DNA from: Gudongella oleilytica
GTDB taxonomy: Bacteria > Bacillota > Clostridia > Tissierellales > Tissierellaceae
Assembly (NCBI RefSeq): GCF_004101785.1
Contig: NZ_CP035130.1
Coordinates: forward strand, 1,984,001 to 2,048,000
Direction of reading: 5' to 3'
DNA length: 64,000 nucleotides
The notes under the pieces were generated by a model. It was not told the origin of the DNA. It saw only the letters and a list, made by a program, of their open reading frames with translations, and ran no database searches. The translations under genes and the position numbers were made by a program. Below are positions 1-9,380 of this stretch, piece by piece; position 1 is the stretch's first letter, and the number at the start of each line of letters is the position of its first letter.

Positions 1-961
1 TCAAAATTGAATCAATGACAAGCTTTACCGATTCCTCGCCCAGTCTTCCGGGATTGATCTCTATGGAGGTGATTGGAATGTTGCATCTTCTTGACAATAC
101 GCTGTTATTAAAGCTTGAAACGGCAACATCCTCAGGGATCCTCAAGCCGCTTTCAAGAAGAGCCGTCGCAGCGCCAAATGCCAGCACGTCGTCTGTTGCA
201 ATGATACCATCTATTCTGTTTACTGGATCAGATATCCTCTTGCCAAAGTTATAACCTGTCTCCTCATCAAATTTTCCTACGAGTATATGGTCGTCAGTGT
301 ACGGGATCCCGGATTCCTCGAGGGCTTTTCTGAAGCCCGTTATCCTCATTCTTGTAACTGTAAGCTCTTTGCCTCCGGATATCAATACAAGCCTTCTGAA
401 GCCCTTGCTTATCATATAGCTTGTCAGCTCATACGCAGCCATTATATTATCATTATCAGCATGGTTAAAGCTCATTTGTCCATTGTCCGGAGATCCTATG
501 ACTGAATAAGGGAAGTCTACGGAATCGAGATAAGCTATGGACTTGTCGTCCTTTCTGCTCGTCATAAGGAGAATCCCGTCTACCTTGGAGGCATTTATCA
601 TGGCTTTTATGGCGTTAACCTGCCCGTCCTCATCGCCATGATGCGACACCAGCAATATGTCGTATCCCATCTCTGACGAGGTTCTTATTATACCGCTCAG
701 TGCTTCTGGAAAGAAGGGATTTGACAATGCTTCCCCTGGTCCCTGGGGCATTACAAGGCCTATTGTGCTTGAGATGCTGCTTGCAAGGGATCTGGCAATC
801 GCATTTGGATGGTATCCCATTTTTTCCATGCATTTAATGACCCTTTCAGTTGTTTCTATGCTGATCCTCGGATTACCTGATACGACACGGGATACTGTGG
901 AGGGTGAAACACCCGCCATCCTTGCCACATCTCTAATGGTTATCCTCTTGATTTCTCTCAT
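1..961 (-). CDS. LacI-family transcriptional regulator, probable maltodextrin repressor (3' end cut by window)
   Basis: Reading the minus strand from the ATG at 961 gives MREIKRITIRDVARMAGVS, a typical LacI helix-turn-helix with the motif VSPSTVSRVVSG, followed by the hinge-helix region (HPNAIARSLAS) and a periplasmic-binding-protein-like effector domain (ISSTIGLVMP, then GIIATDDVLAFGA). No stop is reached before the window edge, so roughly 320 residues are present and only a short C-terminus is missing. A GGGAG ribosome site lies 8 nt before the ATG. It is the last gene after malK in a minus-strand maltodextrin operon, which together with two LacI-type operators at the malE and malQ starts suggests that it is the local maltose/maltodextrin repressor (MalR role). 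The family assignment is seen in the sequence; the ligand is inferred from context. Confidence 0.9.
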   Translation of the reverse strand, partial: MREIKRITIRDVARMAGVSPSTVSRVVSGNPRISIETTERVIKCMEKMGYHPNAIARSLASSISSTIGLVMPQGPGEALSNPFFPEALSGIIRTSSEMGYDILLVSHHGDEDGQVNAIKAMINASKVDGILLMTSRKDDKSIAYLDSVDFPYSVIGSPDNGQMSFNHADNDNIMAAYELTSYMISKGFRRLVLISGGKELTVTRMRITGFRKALEESGIPYTDDHILVGKFDEETGYNFGKRISDPVNRIDGIIATDDVLAFGAATALLESGLRIPEDVAVSSFNNSVLSRRCNIPITSIEINPGRLGEESVKLVIDSIL

Positions 962-978
962 GGCATCCACTCCCTAAA

Positions 979-2067
979 TCATGGATTGATACGAATTCCA
1001 GTCTCTGAATCGAAGAAGTGGATCGCACTTTTATCAAATCCGAAGCTGTGGCTTTCACCCTCTGTGAACTCATGATGACCAGGTACAGATATTACCAGAT
1101 CTGTTCCGTCCTCAAGTTTTGCAAATATGGTTTTTTCCTTTCCAAGCATCTCTATGACGTCGACCTTGGCATTGAAGATATCCTCATAGGTATCGTCACT
1201 GACGAATCTCTCCGGCCTTATTCCCATGGATATCCTCTTGCCTTCAAAAGCAGAAAGGCTTTCTCTGTCTTCCTCGAAAGGGGTAAGTTTGATTGTATTA
1301 TTATTGGATACAAACCTGCCGTTTTTGTATTCACCCTCCAGGATATTCATAGTCGGTGACCCGATAAACCTCGCCACGAAAATATTTACAGGCTTGTTGT
1401 AGAATTCATCAGGTGTTCCAACCTGTTGGACCTTGCCCTTGTCCAGCAATATGATCTTATTTGCCATTGTCATTGCCTCTGTCTGGTCATGGGTGACATA
1501 TATGGTCGTTGTTCCCAGCTGTTTGTGGATCCTGACAAGCTCAACTCTCATGTGTTCTCTCAGCTTTGCATCCAGATTTGAAAGCGGCTCATCCATAAGG
1601 AATACCTTGGGCTTTCTGACGATCGCCCTTCCCAAGGCAACCCTCTGTCTTTGTCCGCCGGATATGTCTGCGGGTTTGGCATAAAGGTTGTTTTCTATCT
1701 GAAGAAGCTCCGCTGCCTCCCTGACTCTCTCATCAATAAGCTTCCTGCTCTCCTTTCTCATGGCAAGGGAAAACGCCATGTTGTCATATACCGTCATATG
1801 CGGATAAAGCGCATATGACTGAAAAACCATAGCTATGTCCCTGTCCTTGGGTGGAACCGTGTTTACCCTTCTGTCGTCGAACATAAGGTCTCCCTCAGTG
1901 ATGGAGTTGAGTCCTGCGATCATCCTTAAAAGGGTGGTTTTTCCGCAGCCTGACGGACCCAGTATTACACAGAATTCCCTGTCATCTATTTCAAGGTCTA
2001 TGTTCCTGAGAGTAAACTCTTCTCTTCCCTCATATTTTTTCCCTATATTTTTTAGTATGACCTTCAT
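979..2067 (-). CDS. malK: Maltodextrin ABC transporter ATP-binding protein (MalK/MsmX type)
   Basis: This 362-residue protein is a CUT1-type sugar transporter ATPase that powers uptake from the cytoplasmic face. Visible motifs are Walker A (GPSGCGKTT, about residues 36-44), Q-loop (FQSYALYPHMTVYDN), ABC signature (SGGQRQRVALGRA), Walker B (VFLMDEPLSNLDAK) and switch His (VTHDQTEAM). The C-terminal 120 residues form the TOBE/OB regulatory domain typical of MalK, UgpC and MsmX. It lies 11 nt after malG and ends 17 nt before the LacI gene, so it is part of the same operon. In many Firmicutes one MsmX-type ATPase serves several sugar importers, so it may not be exclusive to maltodextrin. Confidence 0.93.
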   Translation of the reverse strand: MKVILKNIGKKYEGREEFTLRNIDLEIDDREFCVILGPSGCGKTTLLRMIAGLNSITEGDLMFDDRRVNTVPPKDRDIAMVFQSYALYPHMTVYDNMAFSLAMRKESRKLIDERVREAAELLQIENNLYAKPADISGGQRQRVALGRAIVRKPKVFLMDEPLSNLDAKLREHMRVELVRIHKQLGTTTIYVTHDQTEAMTMANKIILLDKGKVQQVGTPDEFYNKPVNIFVARFIGSPTMNILEGEYKNGRFVSNNNTIKLTPFEEDRESLSAFEGKRISMGIRPERFVSDDTYEDIFNAKVDVIEMLGKEKTIFAKLEDGTDLVISVPGHHEFTEGESHSFGFDKSAIHFFDSETGIRINP

Positions 2068-2078
2068 AAACTCTCCTC

Positions 2079-2960
2079 CTATCCTTTTACTGAGCCGCTG
2101 GTCAAGCCTGATACCAGCTGTTTCTGAAGCACAATGAACAATGAAACGATTGGAATTGCCGTCAGCAATCCTCCTGCAGCGAAGGCTGGCTGGTTCATCG
2201 TCCTGAAGTCACTGACCAGAGTGAATAATCCGGTGGCAAGGGTGTAGGATTGAGGATTTGTGAGCAAAACCTTTGCCATAAGGTAATCCATGAACGGACC
2301 TATGAACGACCAAAGAGCTATTATTGTTAGCATAGGCCTGGCTATAGGCATGATTATGAGTCTGTATACGTCAAAGTTTGAGCAGCCGTCGATCCTTGCA
2401 GCATCATCAAGCTCAGTGGAAACTGAATCGATATAGCCCTTAAGGATGAAGGTATTTGAGGCTATTCCCCCTCCGGTGTAGATCAATATAAGCATCATCT
2501 GTCTTGTAAACTGAGGTACGATTGCCGATGCTATGGAGTGCATAGTGAAGAAGGCTGTGATCCCTGCGAAGGTTGGGATGGTCTGTATCAGCATTATTGC
2601 CATAAGGGATGCCCTTCTCCCCTTGAATCTGTACCTTGAATATGCATAGCCTGTAAATGAGACCACAATGAGCGTCAGTACAGCTGTTGTTCCCGCAATA
2701 AAGAGCGTGTTCTTGACCCAGGTTAGAAAGAGTGTCTCAGTGAATAAATACTCAAAGTGCCTGGTGGAAAACTCGAAGTTGGTGTTTGCCATAATATACT
2801 GCTGCTGCTTGCCGTTGAAGGCTGATATGACCATTTGCAACAATGGCCAAATTATAGCCGCTGCCCATGCAGCGAGCACTGCATAGGTCATGCCGAGGCC
2901 GACTCTACCCAGAGGCGTCAGAGGAGGCTTGTCCGAGAGGTAAATTTTATCCTTTTTCAT
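2079..2960 (-). CDS. malG: Maltodextrin ABC transporter permease MalG
   Basis: A 293-residue integral membrane protein of the binding-protein-dependent permease family, with about six transmembrane segments. The cytoplasmic EAA loop that docks onto the ATPase is visible as LDDAARIDGCSNFDVYRLI followed by a proline (IMPIARP). The N-terminus has a short cytoplasmic segment before the first hydrophobic helix (LGMTYAVLAAWAAAIIWPLL). Its start codon overlaps the stop of malF by 4 nt (ATGA-type overlap), which is a sign of translational coupling. With MalF it forms the membrane channel of the maltodextrin importer. The family is clear; substrate specificity rests on the neighbouring malQ and glgP genes. 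Confidence 0.93.
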   Translation of the reverse strand: MKKDKIYLSDKPPLTPLGRVGLGMTYAVLAAWAAAIIWPLLQMVISAFNGKQQQYIMANTNFEFSTRHFEYLFTETLFLTWVKNTLFIAGTTAVLTLIVVSFTGYAYSRYRFKGRRASLMAIMLIQTIPTFAGITAFFTMHSIASAIVPQFTRQMMLILIYTGGGIASNTFILKGYIDSVSTELDDAARIDGCSNFDVYRLIIMPIARPMLTIIALWSFIGPFMDYLMAKVLLTNPQSYTLATGLFTLVSDFRTMNQPAFAAGGLLTAIPIVSLFIVLQKQLVSGLTSGSVKG

Positions 2961-5047
2961 AGTCTGCCCTCCTTAAAACCCTTAGAATTTCTGAATCCGA
3001 GGTAAGCGAAAACCATCAGCCCCAGGGATATGAAGATTGTAATGGCTGCACCAATGGCCTGATACTGATTCATTATAGCCAGCTTGTAGATATATGATAT
3101 CAACAGGTCTGACGAACCAGCCAGGTTTCCGTATCGTTGAGGATTAAAGGGACCTCCTTCGTTGAAAAGGAAGATCACACTGAAATTATTGAAGTTGAAG
3201 GTGTACTGGGTCACTAATAGGGGTGATATCTGGAATAGCACCAGTGGTACAGTGATCCTGATCATCCTGTCCCAGGCAGTGGCTCCGTCGATATCTGCTG
3301 CTTCGTACAGATCAGAGGGTATGGACTGGAGTACTCCGGTAGTCAACAGGAATACATAGGCACTTCCCAGCCATCCCTGTATAAGGATCAAGGCTGTTCT
3401 GGTAAGGAGAGTGTTGTTTTTTATCTCTATCCTGGTATTGAATATCCCTGCCAGTAGTTCAGTTATCGAGCCTCCCGGAGCTGTCATTATGCTGAAGTAC
3501 ATTATTGTTATGAACGCAGGAACTGCCCATGGAAGGATGTATATGGTACGGAAGAATCTCTTCCCTTTCACGCGTTCGTTGTTTACTAAAAGAGCCATAA
3601 AGAAGCCTATCAGTATGGACAGAGTGGTTGCTGCCAAGGTCCATATCAGTGTCCATACAAGTATCAGCCAGAATACGCTTCCCGCAAGCCCCTCTCCCAG
3701 AGCTATGAGTCTGTAGTTTTGTATACCTATCCAGCTGAATTTAGACTGATGCTGTGGATCCATGTTTGTAAAGGACAGAAGGAAGGTTGTAATAACAGGA
3801 ACGAGAACAATGAATAGTATTATGATCATTGCAGGCATAGAGGCTACGTATGGAAAACCTTCTTCAAACAATGACCTCTTGTTTTCAAACCATGACTTTG
3901 GTCTTATTCCCTTTATCTTTCCAGTTTCAACCCTGTATACGTCTGAGAAGGAAACATACAGCACAAGTGCTGCCAGAAGTAAAAGAAATATGGAAACGAT
4001 TCCTTCGATCATGAATATGAGGGATTTGTCTATCCTTGCACCGCCTTCTGCCAGGCTGATAAGACCAGCAATACCTTCACCCTGATAATTTCCATAGCCC
4101 AAGGCATAGGGTATAGCAATCAGGTATATGAATAATGAACCGAATATCATAACCGCCATTTTTCCAAGCTGGCCATTCAAGGCCTGTCCCAAACCTGGCA
4201 GCAATAGAGTAACGAAGGATATGAATGGCTTGGTTTTTTCAACCTCTACAGGAGTCACCTTTCTTAGATCTGCTATGTCGCTTTTTAGGATCTTCAGGCT
4301 CTGTTTGGTTGAATTCCTCAACTCGATATTCTTGCTCTTAAGCTGATCTGTTATACCCTTTGTTGGGATCTCAAGCTCCTTCAGTTTCACTGAGTTTCTG
4401 CTTCTCTGCTTAGCTTCCCGAACCAAATTGGCCTCAGCTTTCCTGGAGATGGTACCTTCCTTCCTCAACACTTTTATCCTTGCTATTTCTTCTTTAATTG
4501 TCTTTTTCTGAGAGGATTTGAAGGATTCATACTCGGATTTTTTTAATGCCTCCTCAGATGGATCAGCTGCTCTCTTTAGATTCTCCAATTCAATAAGCTC
4601 ATCCTTGATTTTTTTGATATTATCGAGGATCCCTGGCAGCTGTGTTCTTTCAAGTTCAGCCTTCCTGTAATTAAATTCAGCATCGTAGCTGATGTCCTTG
4701 TATTCCCTGTAAAAATCAGCTGCCCTTTCACTGGCAAGGAACCTCAGTTTAAGCTTTCTCTCATTTCTGTCCAGCTCGCCCGAAATGGTTCTTGAAAAGG
4801 AGTTCACTTCACTTTTCAACCGTTTTTTGAATTCCCTTTCGTTTCTGCTTAACTCCTTAAGCTGGATAATATATGGGTGCTTATCCCTTCCAGTTATAAG
4901 GTCTCTTCTCTTTTTCCTCAGGCCGGGCTTATCCACATCCTTGTTATCCAGCAGCTCGTCTATTTCTGCCAACTCAGCTAAGTATAGGTTTTTTCTCTTA
5001 TATTCCCTTCCTATCTCATCATACAGATATCTGTTGAACTTACCCAA
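2957..5047 (-). CDS. malF: Maltodextrin ABC transporter permease MalF with large N-terminal coiled-coil extension
   Basis: About 696 residues, more than twice the usual 290-430 of a Gram-positive MalF. The last ~300 residues are a standard CUT1 permease: a hydrophobic first helix (MPAMIIILFIVLVPVITTF) and the EAA loop YEAADIDGATAWDRMIRI. In front lie about 270 charged residues rich in Lys, Glu, Arg and Leu and predicted by eye to be coiled coil, then two or three extra membrane segments. The first of these carries the motif LLPGLGQALNGQLGK, resembling the PGLGQ motif of TM2/DUF5683-type small membrane proteins. A frame open to 5083 begins with TTG but overlaps the upstream gene. The TTG at 5047, 7-8 nt after GAGGGTGG and directly after the upstream stop, is the better start. 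The role of the extension is unknown. Confidence 0.85.
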   Translation of the reverse strand: MGKFNRYLYDEIGREYKRKNLYLAELAEIDELLDNKDVDKPGLRKKRRDLITGRDKHPYIIQLKELSRNEREFKKRLKSEVNSFSRTISGELDRNERKLKLRFLASERAADFYREYKDISYDAEFNYRKAELERTQLPGILDNIKKIKDELIELENLKRAADPSEEALKKSEYESFKSSQKKTIKEEIARIKVLRKEGTISRKAEANLVREAKQRSRNSVKLKELEIPTKGITDQLKSKNIELRNSTKQSLKILKSDIADLRKVTPVEVEKTKPFISFVTLLLPGLGQALNGQLGKMAVMIFGSLFIYLIAIPYALGYGNYQGEGIAGLISLAEGGARIDKSLIFMIEGIVSIFLLLLAALVLYVSFSDVYRVETGKIKGIRPKSWFENKRSLFEEGFPYVASMPAMIIILFIVLVPVITTFLLSFTNMDPQHQSKFSWIGIQNYRLIALGEGLAGSVFWLILVWTLIWTLAATTLSILIGFFMALLVNNERVKGKRFFRTIYILPWAVPAFITIMYFSIMTAPGGSITELLAGIFNTRIEIKNNTLLTRTALILIQGWLGSAYVFLLTTGVLQSIPSDLYEAADIDGATAWDRMIRITVPLVLFQISPLLVTQYTFNFNNFSVIFLFNEGGPFNPQRYGNLAGSSDLLISYIYKLAIMNQYQAIGAAITIFISLGLMVFAYLGFRNSKGFKEGRL

Positions 5048-5048
5048 A

Positions 5049-5507
5049 TCAATCACCACCCTCAGATGAATTGTAGGTACCAAGTAAAGCGATAGAATAT
5101 GTCTTCACAATTAGTATAATATAAAGAACTATTCCTATGTAATAAAATATTGAGTAAAAATCCCATTGGAGAAGGTGGTATATGAATCCTCCCAAGGAGA
5201 TGACCAGCCAAACATAGACCATTGCTCCAAATACCCTGGATTTCCCGATAGCAAAATATGCAGTTAGTGCTATTGAAACCGGAAATGCTGTTTTCAAAAA
5301 ATATTCAGCCATGTTGCTGACAAGATACTCCTGAAAATTGGACTCGGTTATTTGTTCGCCCATGTAGGTCTCCTGGAACCATTTATTGAACATTTCCACG
5401 TCCTTGACCTTCGCAGCGGCTTCAAGGGAGTTGAAAAGTATCAATAGAGCACAAATTCCAGCAATAATATAAAAGCCTCTCCGATCGAGGGCTCTCTTGT
5501 TTTCCAT
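5049..5507 (-). CDS. Small membrane protein of the maltodextrin operon, unknown function
   Basis: A 152-residue protein with four probable transmembrane segments (about residues 12-30, 72-92, 95-113 and 118-140) and a loop of about 40 residues between the first two that probably faces outside. I do not recognise the family. It sits between malE and malF, and its stop codon is nearly contiguous with the proposed malF start, so the two are probably translationally coupled. Its position suggests an accessory role in the importer, perhaps working with the unusual N-terminal extension of MalF. That is inference from location only. The protein has no visible enzymatic motif, and its cysteine content is low. 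Confidence 0.75.
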   Translation of the reverse strand: MENKRALDRRGFYIIAGICALLILFNSLEAAAKVKDVEMFNKWFQETYMGEQITESNFQEYLVSNMAEYFLKTAFPVSIALTAYFAIGKSRVFGAMVYVWLVISLGGFIYHLLQWDFYSIFYYIGIVLYIILIVKTYSIALLGTYNSSEGGD

Positions 5508-5531
5508 CTCTTCACATCCCTGGTTTAAAGT

Positions 5532-5561
5532 TTTGGGAATAGGGGTTTATCCCTATTCCCA
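5532..5561 (-). terminator. Strong hairpin between malE and the small membrane protein gene
   Basis: A 13-bp perfect stem (TTTGGGAATAGGG with its complement) lies directly after the malE stop codon and before the next gene of the same operon. There is no clear U-run. It more likely protects the 3' end of malE mRNA or partially attenuates transcription than fully terminates it. This would give more binding protein than permease, as known for malE in other bacteria. Confidence 0.7.
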
Positions 5562-5572
5562 AAGTTATTATC

Positions 5573-6898
5573 TTAGTAGTTTGCCATCATGGCGTCAAAG
5601 GATGCCTTCATAGCTGAATATGCATCTTCGACTGTTTGCGGATTATTTGCGGACCAGGAAAGTAGTCCGTTCTTCCAGGTATCCCAAACTGATCCCCATT
5701 CTGTGAACAACGGTCTTGCAGGAGCTGCCTCATAGGATTCAAGCACTGCTGAAATTACCTTTTTATCGGTTTCAGACAGGTCGGAATTCATATATTGGTC
5801 GACAGATACGTTTTCAAGGATTTTTCCTGTTGCCTTAAAGAAGTCTACCGCAAACTCCGGATTCACGATCTCTTCGATCATTGCCATTCCAAGAGCCATT
5901 TTATCTTCATCGCCTTCATTTCTTGAGTTTATTGCCAACCCCCATCCACCTTTCCAGTGAGCGAGAGGATAACCCTTTACAGTTATCTGGTTTATTGGGA
6001 TTACCTCAAGGTCAGCTCCATTACCAGCAAGTGCTGATAAGCTTCCTGTGGACCATGGACCTTCAATTCTTAATGCTGTCTGGCCGCCGGTTGAAAACTC
6101 AGTGTCCATATAGCCCCAGGCTGCTTCTGCGTCCCACATCGGGGTCCCATTAGTGTAGTGTTGTTTCCAATAATCATATAGAGCTGTAAAAACGGCCTTT
6201 TGCTGTTCGTTCAGTTCACTGAATTCCTTTGTGAAGTCGGAGAAAAGGTTGCCCTGTGCATCATGTCCGAGGAGTTCAATACCGCCCGCATTTGCAAAGG
6301 TTACTCCAAACCAGGCATCAAAGGCTGGAAGCAGCATATCAGTATATTCCAGCTCGGTCAATTCCACCGGACCTGATATGTCTATTCCTTTGGATGCAGC
6401 ATTAGCGGTATTTACGAAGGTTACAAGCGTCTCGATATTCATCGGGAACGCAAGATACTCGCCATCTACTCTTAGATTTCCTCCAAGACCTGCATCGTAA
6501 TCTGAAAAACCGCCAATATTTTCTGCCATCATCTTTACATCAAGTGGAGCAAGTGCCTCATTATTGGACAAGCCATATATCCTGTCTGCAGGAATTGCAA
6601 AAACATCAGCAACATCAGGATTTGTAACATCTGTAGCATCCAAAACTTCCAGGTGATCAAAGGAGCCTGTTTCGATAAGATTTATCGTCGCACCAGGATT
6701 CTTTTCCATTACTCTTGCTACTGCTGCTTCATAATATTCTCTCCAGCTTGACTCCACCTGTACAGATATGGTAGCAGTACTTCCTTCTACTGCAGGAGTC
6801 TCAGGACCTGGTTGTGCAGGCTCTGGTGCCTTTGGTGAACATGCTGTGATAGTCATTGCCAAAACCAGGATCAACGCCAATGTGAATCTTTTTTTCAT
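5573..6898 (-). CDS. malE: Maltodextrin-binding lipoprotein MalE
   Basis: An extracellular solute-binding protein of family 1, about 441 residues from the ATG at 6898. The start is set by GGGGGAAAG 4-5 nt upstream and by a lipoprotein signal peptide beginning MKKRFTLALILVLAM and ending in the lipobox ITAC. The longer open frame to 6985 has no such support. The mature protein starts with a Pro/Glu/Ala-rich linker and then shows the cluster-1 fold, with conserved stretches such as MNIETLVTFVNTA and RIEGPWSTGSL. It would be anchored outside the membrane and deliver maltodextrins to MalFG. It is the first gene after a LacI-type operator at 6920-6933. Confidence 0.93.
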   Translation of the reverse strand: MKKRFTLALILVLAMTITACSPKAPEPAQPGPETPAVEGSTATISVQVESSWREYYEAAVARVMEKNPGATINLIETGSFDHLEVLDATDVTNPDVADVFAIPADRIYGLSNNEALAPLDVKMMAENIGGFSDYDAGLGGNLRVDGEYLAFPMNIETLVTFVNTANAASKGIDISGPVELTELEYTDMLLPAFDAWFGVTFANAGGIELLGHDAQGNLFSDFTKEFSELNEQQKAVFTALYDYWKQHYTNGTPMWDAEAAWGYMDTEFSTGGQTALRIEGPWSTGSLSALAGNGADLEVIPINQITVKGYPLAHWKGGWGLAINSRNEGDEDKMALGMAMIEEIVNPEFAVDFFKATGKILENVSVDQYMNSDLSETDKKVISAVLESYEAAPARPLFTEWGSVWDTWKNGLLSWSANNPQTVEDAYSAMKASFDAMMANY

Positions 6899-6919
6899 TT
6901 TCTTTCCCCCTATTCTTTG

Positions 6920-6933
6920 TGCATACGGTTGCA
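6920..6933 (-). promoter_or_regulatory. LacI/MalR-type operator in front of malE
   Basis: TGCATACGGTTGCA is an imperfect 14-bp palindrome with a central CG (half sites TGCATA and TGCAAC), the layout recognised by LacI-family repressors. It lies 22 nt upstream of the malE ATG, between an AT-rich -10-like TATATT and the ribosome site, so bound repressor would block transcription. A closely similar site precedes malQ. Confidence 0.75.
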
Positions 6934-6992
6934 TGAAACAAAAAATATAATTTAACTGGGGATGATGTCCCCTTATTAAATCCATATTTCAT

Positions 6993-7013
6993 CCGAAGGG
7001 CATAGCCCTTCGG
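6993..7013 (-). terminator. Hairpin after glgP
   Basis: A perfect 9-bp stem CCGAAGGGC / GCCCTTCGG with a 3-nt loop starts 3 nt after the glgP stop codon. There is no U-run on the minus strand, so it may be a processing or stability hairpin, or a weak terminator, separating the malQ-glgP and malE transcripts. Confidence 0.6.
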
Positions 7014-7016
7014 AGT

Positions 7017-9380
7017 TTATATTTTTTCTATGCTCCATATTTCCCTTGAGTATTCCTCAATTGTCCTATCAGAACTAAATTTACCCGAATTTACCAAATT
7101 CAACCAGCATTTTCTAGCCCATTCAATGCTGTTCCTGTAATCTCTGTCGATTTTTTCCTGTGCAAGCCTGTATTCTTCAAAGTCCTTTAGCACATAGTAG
7201 TTATCTGGCCTGTGCCAGTCAGCTCCGTATAATAGTGAATTGTATATCTCTCTGTAAACTCCCGTGTCGTCTTTGAAGGTCCCATCGACCAGAGAGTCCA
7301 GGGCACGCTTCAGGTTTGGGTTGTTGTTATAGACTTCCTTGGGATCGTAGGTATCTCCAATAGCCTTTATATCCTCGACCCGCAGTCCAAAGATGTAGTT
7401 GTTCTCCTCACCTGCTTCCTCTACTATCTCTATGTTGGCACCATCATAGGTTCCAAGAGTAGGTGCACCATTCAGCATAAATTTCATGTTTCCTGTTCCT
7501 GATGCTTCTTTACCGGCAGTTGAGATCTGCTCGGATACATCTGCCGCAGGGAACAGCTTTTCAGCATAGGAAACCCTGTAATTCTGTACAAATACTACCT
7601 TTATCCTGTTGCTTACTACCGGATCGTTATTTACGAGCTCCTTGATATCATTAATAAGTCTTATTATCCCCTTTGCCCTGATGTAACCGGGTGCAGCTTT
7701 TGCACCAAATATAAAGGTCCTTGGATGGATATCAAGCTCAGGATCCTCCTTAATACGGAAGTAAAGATGTATAATGTGCAGTGCATTCAACAGCTGTCTC
7801 TTGTATTCATGAAGCCTTTTTATCTGAATATCGTAGATGGATCCCGGGTCAATATCAACCCCTTCAGTGTACTTGATATACTCTGCAAGCTGTGATTTCT
7901 TAAGCTGCTTGATCCCTCTGAACCTCTCGAGGATGGCTTCGTCCCATGCGAACCTCTCCAGCTCTTTTAGCTTTGCGAGATCTGTTATCCACTCATCTCC
8001 TCCCAGAAGCTCGCTTACAAGACTCGATAGTTCTGGATTTGACTGCAGAAGCCACCTTCTTTGTGTTATCCCATTGGTCTTGTTGTTGAATTTCCATGGA
8101 TACAGCCTGTACCAATCCCTCAGCTCCTGGTTTATCAACAGGTCTGTATGAAGCCTGGCTACGCCATTCACTGATTTGGAGCCATAGATTGAAAGCCATG
8201 CCATCCTGATATTTCCATTGTTGATTATCTCATACTTATGAAACTGATCATGTGTAATACCATAGCCTGCGAGCTCCTCAAGAAGCATGTAGTTTATTCG
8301 CTGGATTATCTCATATATCTGTGGAATGAGCTCTTCGTAGTACCTTACCGGCCACTGCTCCAGCGCCTCTGCCATAAGGGTATGGTTTGTATAACCGAAG
8401 ACGTTCTTAACAATCTTCCATGCGCTGTTCCATTCCATTCCCTCCAGCTTTGTCAATATCCTCATCAGCTCGGGAATGGCTACCGCAGGGTGAGTGTCGT
8501 TCAGCTGAATTGCGTGTTTGTCCGCAAAGCCTTCAATGCTGTTGTTTTCTTTCTTATATCTCCTTACTATGTCCTGTAATGAGGCTGAAACGAAGAAATA
8601 CTGCTGTTTTAGCCTTAGCTTTTTCCCCTCCTCATATGAGTCATTCGGGTAAAGCACCTTGGCAATATTTTCCGCATCGTTCTTGGCTTTGACAGCAAGA
8701 TCGTAATTCTGGTCGTTAAATGCCTTGAAATCAAATTCCTCAAGTGATTCAGCCTTCCATAGTCTAAGGGTGTTTATCATTTTGTGCCCATACCCGATCA
8801 CAGGGTAATCGTAGGGAACAGCCCTTATCTCGCTGCCTCTGAAGGCTACCAGAACTGTTTCCTTTACCTTTCTGATCCCCCAGGGATCGCCGAACTTTGT
8901 CCAGTTATCAGCTTCTTCAACCTGTTCCTTGTCCTTGATCTTTTGTTTGAACAATCCAAAATCATATCTAATGCCGTATCCGTCGAGAGGGTAGCCCAAG
9001 GTCGCTGCAGAATCCAGGAAACAGGCTGCAAGTCTTCCCAATCCTCCATTCCCAAGAGCGGGGTCCTCTTCAGACTCCTCGATTGAATCGTATTCTATTC
9101 CCATCTCGTCCAAAAGCTTCTCTACCTCTTCCTTGGCGCCCATGTTAATAAGGTTGTTGGTAAGAAACCTTCCCATAAGATACTCAGATGACAAATAAAA
9201 GGCCCGCCTCTTACCTGCAAGAGCATTCCTTGACTCAGTCCATAAGGGAAGTACATTTTCCATCAAAGCTTTTGATAATACTACATACTTTTCAGTGTCC
9301 AGCAGCTCCTCAAAGGATGAGCCGAAGGTTGTTTGAGAATATAGCTGGATCCTATTTTTAAGATTCTCGTGGTTGATCAT
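7017..9380 (-). CDS. glgP: Glycogen/maltodextrin phosphorylase
   Basis: Glucan phosphorylase of about 787 residues that releases glucose-1-phosphate from alpha-1,4-glucans in the cytoplasm. Family motifs are present throughout: ALGNGGLGRLAACFLDS near residue 115, QLNDTHPAVAIPE, the active-site region YDIQIKRLHEYKRQ, and the PLP-lysine motif EASGTGNMKFMLNGA near residue 650. The start chosen is the ATG at 9380 (MINHENLKNR), because AGGAGGTGTAAGG lies just upstream. The open frame to 9428 adds residues that belong to the end of malQ in another frame. The gene overlaps the 3' end of malQ by 23 nt, so the two are coupled. With MalQ it converts imported maltodextrins to glucose and glucose-1-phosphate. 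Confidence 0.96.
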   Translation of the reverse strand: MINHENLKNRIQLYSQTTFGSSFEELLDTEKYVVLSKALMENVLPLWTESRNALAGKRRAFYLSSEYLMGRFLTNNLINMGAKEEVEKLLDEMGIEYDSIEESEEDPALGNGGLGRLAACFLDSAATLGYPLDGYGIRYDFGLFKQKIKDKEQVEEADNWTKFGDPWGIRKVKETVLVAFRGSEIRAVPYDYPVIGYGHKMINTLRLWKAESLEEFDFKAFNDQNYDLAVKAKNDAENIAKVLYPNDSYEEGKKLRLKQQYFFVSASLQDIVRRYKKENNSIEGFADKHAIQLNDTHPAVAIPELMRILTKLEGMEWNSAWKIVKNVFGYTNHTLMAEALEQWPVRYYEELIPQIYEIIQRINYMLLEELAGYGITHDQFHKYEIINNGNIRMAWLSIYGSKSVNGVARLHTDLLINQELRDWYRLYPWKFNNKTNGITQRRWLLQSNPELSSLVSELLGGDEWITDLAKLKELERFAWDEAILERFRGIKQLKKSQLAEYIKYTEGVDIDPGSIYDIQIKRLHEYKRQLLNALHIIHLYFRIKEDPELDIHPRTFIFGAKAAPGYIRAKGIIRLINDIKELVNNDPVVSNRIKVVFVQNYRVSYAEKLFPAADVSEQISTAGKEASGTGNMKFMLNGAPTLGTYDGANIEIVEEAGEENNYIFGLRVEDIKAIGDTYDPKEVYNNNPNLKRALDSLVDGTFKDDTGVYREIYNSLLYGADWHRPDNYYVLKDFEEYRLAQEKIDRDYRNSIEWARKCWLNLVNSGKFSSDRTIEEYSREIWSIEKI

